DNA of 64,000 nt from Oegoconia quadripuncta (lineage: Eukaryota; Arthropoda; Insecta; Lepidoptera; Autostichidae): NCBI GenBank assembly GCA_949316235.1, contig OX438751.1, positions 24,581,885 through 24,645,884 on the forward strand, given 5' to 3'. The position numbers and the translations under genes are program-made. Position 1 is the stretch's first letter; the number at the start of each line of letters is the position of its first letter. The notes below the pieces were generated by a model that was not told where the DNA came from, searched no databases, and saw only the letters and a program-made list of their open reading frames with translations. Positions 61,017-64,000 of the stretch are shown here, piece by piece.

Positions 61017-64000
61017 ATGTTGTCTTTGTCGACTGATGAAATACTATCATTAAATAAATTACTTATAATAAGTAAATTTCATCGTTGTATTAGAATGTGG
61101 TATATTAGTCACAAACTGCCTAATGCCATGTTGGAGGACTTAGAGATTATGCCCTATTATACACCTTGTCGTGGTCATTCAAAAAAAAATTATGTGACTA
61201 CTGGAGAGACCGATGAAATTGATGGTGTTATGCTAATGCAAGCATATTGCAAGCTGTGCAATGTGAGTATTATAATCGAGTTCTCGATTGTAATATTAAT
61301 TTTGAATGTTTACTTTAACCTATACTTATTAACCTATGCACCTCTTTACAGATCGAGTTCTCAAGTTGGCGGGAAAAGAAAATCGGAATCATGTGAAGGA
61401 ACTGCTTCGAAGACTCGTCGAACACTAGAATGTCAAGATTATCAAGAACCATCAACATCAAGAATAGTGCCCCCAACTGTGAGTTACTTAGATAAACTAA
61501 TAGTAGAATGTACCATATGTAAAGTGTCAGTCAGCAAGCGATATTTTTCTAGCCATTTAAAGAGTAATTTACATAAAAATAATTTAATTACTGTTCACGA
61601 TAACTTAGCAAATGTTCAGGTTATTGAGAGTGCATTTGGACAAAGGGTAAAAACTTACCGAATAACTTCAGACTCCAATATATTACATTTAGAAGTCGAA
61701 ACGCCTGAATCATTTCTATTAGGAATAAAATCCACTTTATTACAACTGATGAGCAAATGCATTAGTGATTTAACCCTCATCAAGGTAAATTTTATTTTAC
61801 ATGCCGATTTTGTGCAACAAACAAAAGATTTACACAATTCTTTTGACTTTCAAACTTTTAATTATAGCTATTGCGTGGGGGATGATCCTGATAGCATAAT
61901 TTCATTAATTTTTAAAGAAATTTCTGAAAAAGTTAGTAATTTTGAAAAGAAAGACAGCGGTTGGAGTTTGGAGAAAATCATATATCTTGATATGAATGTT
62001 AATAAATTTAACCCTTTACGCGGTTCCTCCTATATAGACTTGCCTCTTGATATAAAACACAAAAAAGCCATCGTAAATGTTAAAAATAATGACCAACAAT
62101 GTTTTCAATGGGCTGTACTTTCCGCACTATATCCAGCTGCTCAACATTCTGACAGAGTAACGTCATATTTAAGTCATAAAAACAAATTAAATTTCACAAA
62201 CATTCCTTTCCCGATGAAACTTAAAGATATTCATAAATTTGAACAGCTAAATAATATCAGCTTAAACGTTTTCGGTTTAGAATATGTTGCTAAAGAGAAA
62301 AAAAACCAAATCATTGGGCCTTTATACTTCACGAAACATCGAAAAGAAACTCACATTAATTTATTATATTTGAAAAATGGTGCTAGTAACTGTGGCCATT
62401 ACTGCTACATAAAGAATTTATCTAGATTAGTTAGTAATCAAATCACTGCGAGACACGGCGCTGTTTATATCTGTGACGGCTGTTTGCTGTATTTTCCAAC
62501 ACAGGAACAGTTAAACAATCACTATCAGTTCGATTGTAATCATATAAAAACTGATTTACCAAATGACAAGCCGAGGAAAACCATATGGTGTGGAGAACCG
62601 CTACCTAATAACAGATTAGCCTTCAACAATTATGAGAAAAAATTAAAAATTCCGTTTGTAGTGTACGCAGATTTCGAATCATTTTTAAAGCCCATACAAA
62701 CATGTAAAAACGACCCATCTAAATCCTTCACAGCCAATATACAAAAACACGAAGTGTATAGTTTCGGCTATTATATTAAATGTTCATACAATGATCAACT
62801 TTCTGTTTATAGAAAGTATACGGGTGAAGATTGTGCCCAGGTTTTTATGAAATTTCTTAAAAATGATTTAATTAACATCTGTCGAAAAAACTCCTTTCAG
62901 ATATGTCCAGTGCCATTGACCACCGAAAATAATCGGGATGTGTTACAAAGTAGGGTATGTTTTATTTGTGAAAGTGAATTGAAAAATGATTCCACGGTAT
63001 ATTGTGATTGGTATACTGGCTTGTACAAAGGAGTTGCTCACTCGATGTGTGCTTCTAATTATAGAGCTCCCCGGTTTGTTCCTGTCTTTTTGCACAACTT
63101 AAATAATTATGATGCACATTTCATTGTTCACGCGCTGAATTTTGATGAGGGAGATATTGAAATAATTCCCCAAAACAAGGAAAAGTATATATCATTTTCA
63201 AAAAAAATTAATGTTTTAAATAATACTATGACCTTGAGATTTTTAGATTCTTTTAAATTCATGTCGTGTAGTTTGGAAAAGTTAGCACAAAATCTTAAAA
63301 CCGACAAATTTCATGAACTCCATAAAAATTTTCCGGATCAAGAAGATTTTAAGCGTTTGACTAGGAAAGGCATTTTCCCTTATGAATATATGACTTCATT
63401 TAATATATTAAAACAAGATTATCTTCCAGCCCAAGATAAATTTTATAACTCGCTGGTAAATGAGCATGTTTCACTGGAAAGTTATAAACACGCAGAAGAC
63501 GTATGGAATCATTTTAATTGTAAAAATATGTCTGATTACTCAGATTTATATTTAAAAACCGACGTCTTATTACTAACTGACATATTTGAGAATTTCAGAA
63601 GTTTATGTTTATCTACTTATGATTTAGACCCTGCTCATTATTTTACTGCGCCCGGTCTGAGTTGGGATGCCATGTTGAAGTATACAAAAGTAAACCTAGA
63701 ACTTCTGACCGATTTTGCCAAAATTGCGTTCATAAAAAAAGGTATTAGAGGCGGTATTTCTCAATGTAGCAATAGACACGCGAAAGCTAATAATATGTTC
63801 ATGGAAGACTACAATAATGAATTACCTTCATCCTATTTGATCTACCTAGATGCAAATAACCTGTACGGTTGGGCTATGTCACAATATCTCCCCATCGGTG
63901 AGTTTGAATGGGTTGATGTAAATACTAATTTCAACGTTTCAGATGATTCAGAATATGGATTCGTGTTAGAAGTTGATTTACAATATCCTGATAATTTACA
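61017..64000 (+). CDS. protein-primed type-B DNA polymerase (viral/Polinton type), C-terminus off window
   Basis: An open frame of 994 codons from ATG 61017 to the window edge, without a stop. Residues below count from this ATG. The protein would copy a linear DNA genome using a protein primer (family DNA_pol_B_2). Domains seen: a CCHH zinc finger (C165, C168, H180, H186); a Cys/His module from about 345 to 465 (C362, H446, H461); a CCHC finger (C486, C489, H502, C507); exonuclease motif I, YADFES (D552, E554); a Cys-rich insert at 648-678; exonuclease II, NNYDAHF (D699); exonuclease III, KTDVLLLTD (D849); GLSWDAMLK at 880-888; and polymerase motif A, DANNLYGW (D945). Motifs B and C lie outside. 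Residues 83-112 correspond to an intron-like segment (61263-61351), so the true N-terminus may instead be the spliced exon at 60716-60843. Best read as the polymerase of an integrated Polinton/adintovirus-like element; related mobile-plasmid or bidnavirus-type polymerases are less likely. Confidence 0.85.
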   Translation, partial: MLSLSTDEILSLNKLLIISKFHRCIRMWYISHKLPNAMLEDLEIMPYYTPCRGHSKKNYVTTGETDEIDGVMLMQAYCKLCNVSIIIEFSIVILILNVYFNLYLLTYAPLYRSSSQVGGKRKSESCEGTASKTRRTLECQDYQEPSTSRIVPPTVSYLDKLIVECTICKVSVSKRYFSSHLKSNLHKNNLITVHDNLANVQVIESAFGQRVKTYRITSDSNILHLEVETPESFLLGIKSTLLQLMSKCISDLTLIKVNFILHADFVQQTKDLHNSFDFQTFNYSYCVGDDPDSIISLIFKEISEKVSNFEKKDSGWSLEKIIYLDMNVNKFNPLRGSSYIDLPLDIKHKKAIVNVKNNDQQCFQWAVLSALYPAAQHSDRVTSYLSHKNKLNFTNIPFPMKLKDIHKFEQLNNISLNVFGLEYVAKEKKNQIIGPLYFTKHRKETHINLLYLKNGASNCGHYCYIKNLSRLVSNQITARHGAVYICDGCLLYFPTQEQLNNHYQFDCNHIKTDLPNDKPRKTIWCGEPLPNNRLAFNNYEKKLKIPFVVYADFESFLKPIQTCKNDPSKSFTANIQKHEVYSFGYYIKCSYNDQLSVYRKYTGEDCAQVFMKFLKNDLINICRKNSFQICPVPLTTENNRDVLQSRVCFICESELKNDSTVYCDWYTGLYKGVAHSMCASNYRAPRFVPVFLHNLNNYDAHFIVHALNFDEGDIEIIPQNKEKYISFSKKINVLNNTMTLRFLDSFKFMSCSLEKLAQNLKTDKFHELHKNFPDQEDFKRLTRKGIFPYEYMTSFNILKQDYLPAQDKFYNSLVNEHVSLESYKHAEDVWNHFNCKNMSDYSDLYLKTDVLLLTDIFENFRSLCLSTYDLDPAHYFTAPGLSWDAMLKYTKVNLELLTDFAKIAFIKKGIRGGISQCSNRHAKANNMFMEDYNNELPSSYLIYLDANNLYGWAMSQYLPIGEFEWVDVNTNFNVSDDSEYGFVLEVDLQYPDNL
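61263..61351 (+). other. optional 89-nt intron inside the polymerase frame
   Basis: Consensus donor GTGAGT (61263-61268) and acceptor CCTCTTTACAG (ending 61351), AT-rich between. Its length is not a multiple of three, so removing it shifts the frame and reaches a stop at 61394-61396 after 14 codons, giving a product of about 96 residues from ATG 61017. Retaining it keeps the polymerase frame open. The 11-mer ATCGAGTTCTC occurs both inside the intron (61275-61285) and at the start of the following exon (61352-61362). Confidence 0.55.

Overview
The window looks like a piece of a lepidopteran (moth or butterfly) nuclear genome. It is AT-rich and intron-like, densely packed with short interspersed repeats, and has almost no uninterrupted host coding sequence. 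The attribution rests on repeat families I recognise as lepidopteran in type: a tRNA-headed SINE of about 330 bp (called SINE-A here) in more than twenty full or broken copies, two further related tRNA-headed SINEs (SINE-B and SINE-C), short Helitron-like elements bounded by TC and CTAG, and 3' ends of Jockey/CR1-, R1- and RTE-type LINEs. Species cannot be read from the sequence. All letter names for repeats (A to K) are labels local to this answer.

Positions 1-59800 are repeat-rich noncoding DNA. The only host gene I can support is a pair of correctly phased exons on the minus strand at 8651-9338. They encode parts of immunoglobulin domains resembling the Sidestep family of neuronal adhesion proteins, so much of the first ten kilobases or more is probably intron of that gene. 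The rest holds SINE copies, LINE fragments (longest reverse-transcriptase remnants at 31607-32515 and 52450-53640), several MITEs or foldback elements (1932-2047, 5629-5954, 30990-31163, 43371-43513, and a pair at 48147-48549 and 50238-50664), microsatellites, and unique stretches in which I see nothing. Many elements are nested, giving a readable order of insertion.

The right end (about 59816-64000, running off the window) is different. It is a compact block on the plus strand with TATA-box promoters, small introns with consensus splice sites, a 156-residue nuclear-type protein, a 43-residue acidic mini-protein, and a very long open frame for a protein-primed type-B DNA polymerase (DNA_pol_B_2). 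The polymerase has intact exonuclease motifs and the first polymerase motif before the window cuts it. This is the signature gene of Polinton/Maverick elements, adintoviruses and related protein-primed DNA viruses, so the block is best read as the left part of an integrated virus-like element. No stop or frameshift interrupts the visible 2984 nt, so the copy may be recent or preserved. Three in-frame ways of joining the upstream mini-exon to the polymerase frame, and an internal intron whose removal would cut the polymerase short, suggest that the early region makes several products by alternative promoters and splicing.
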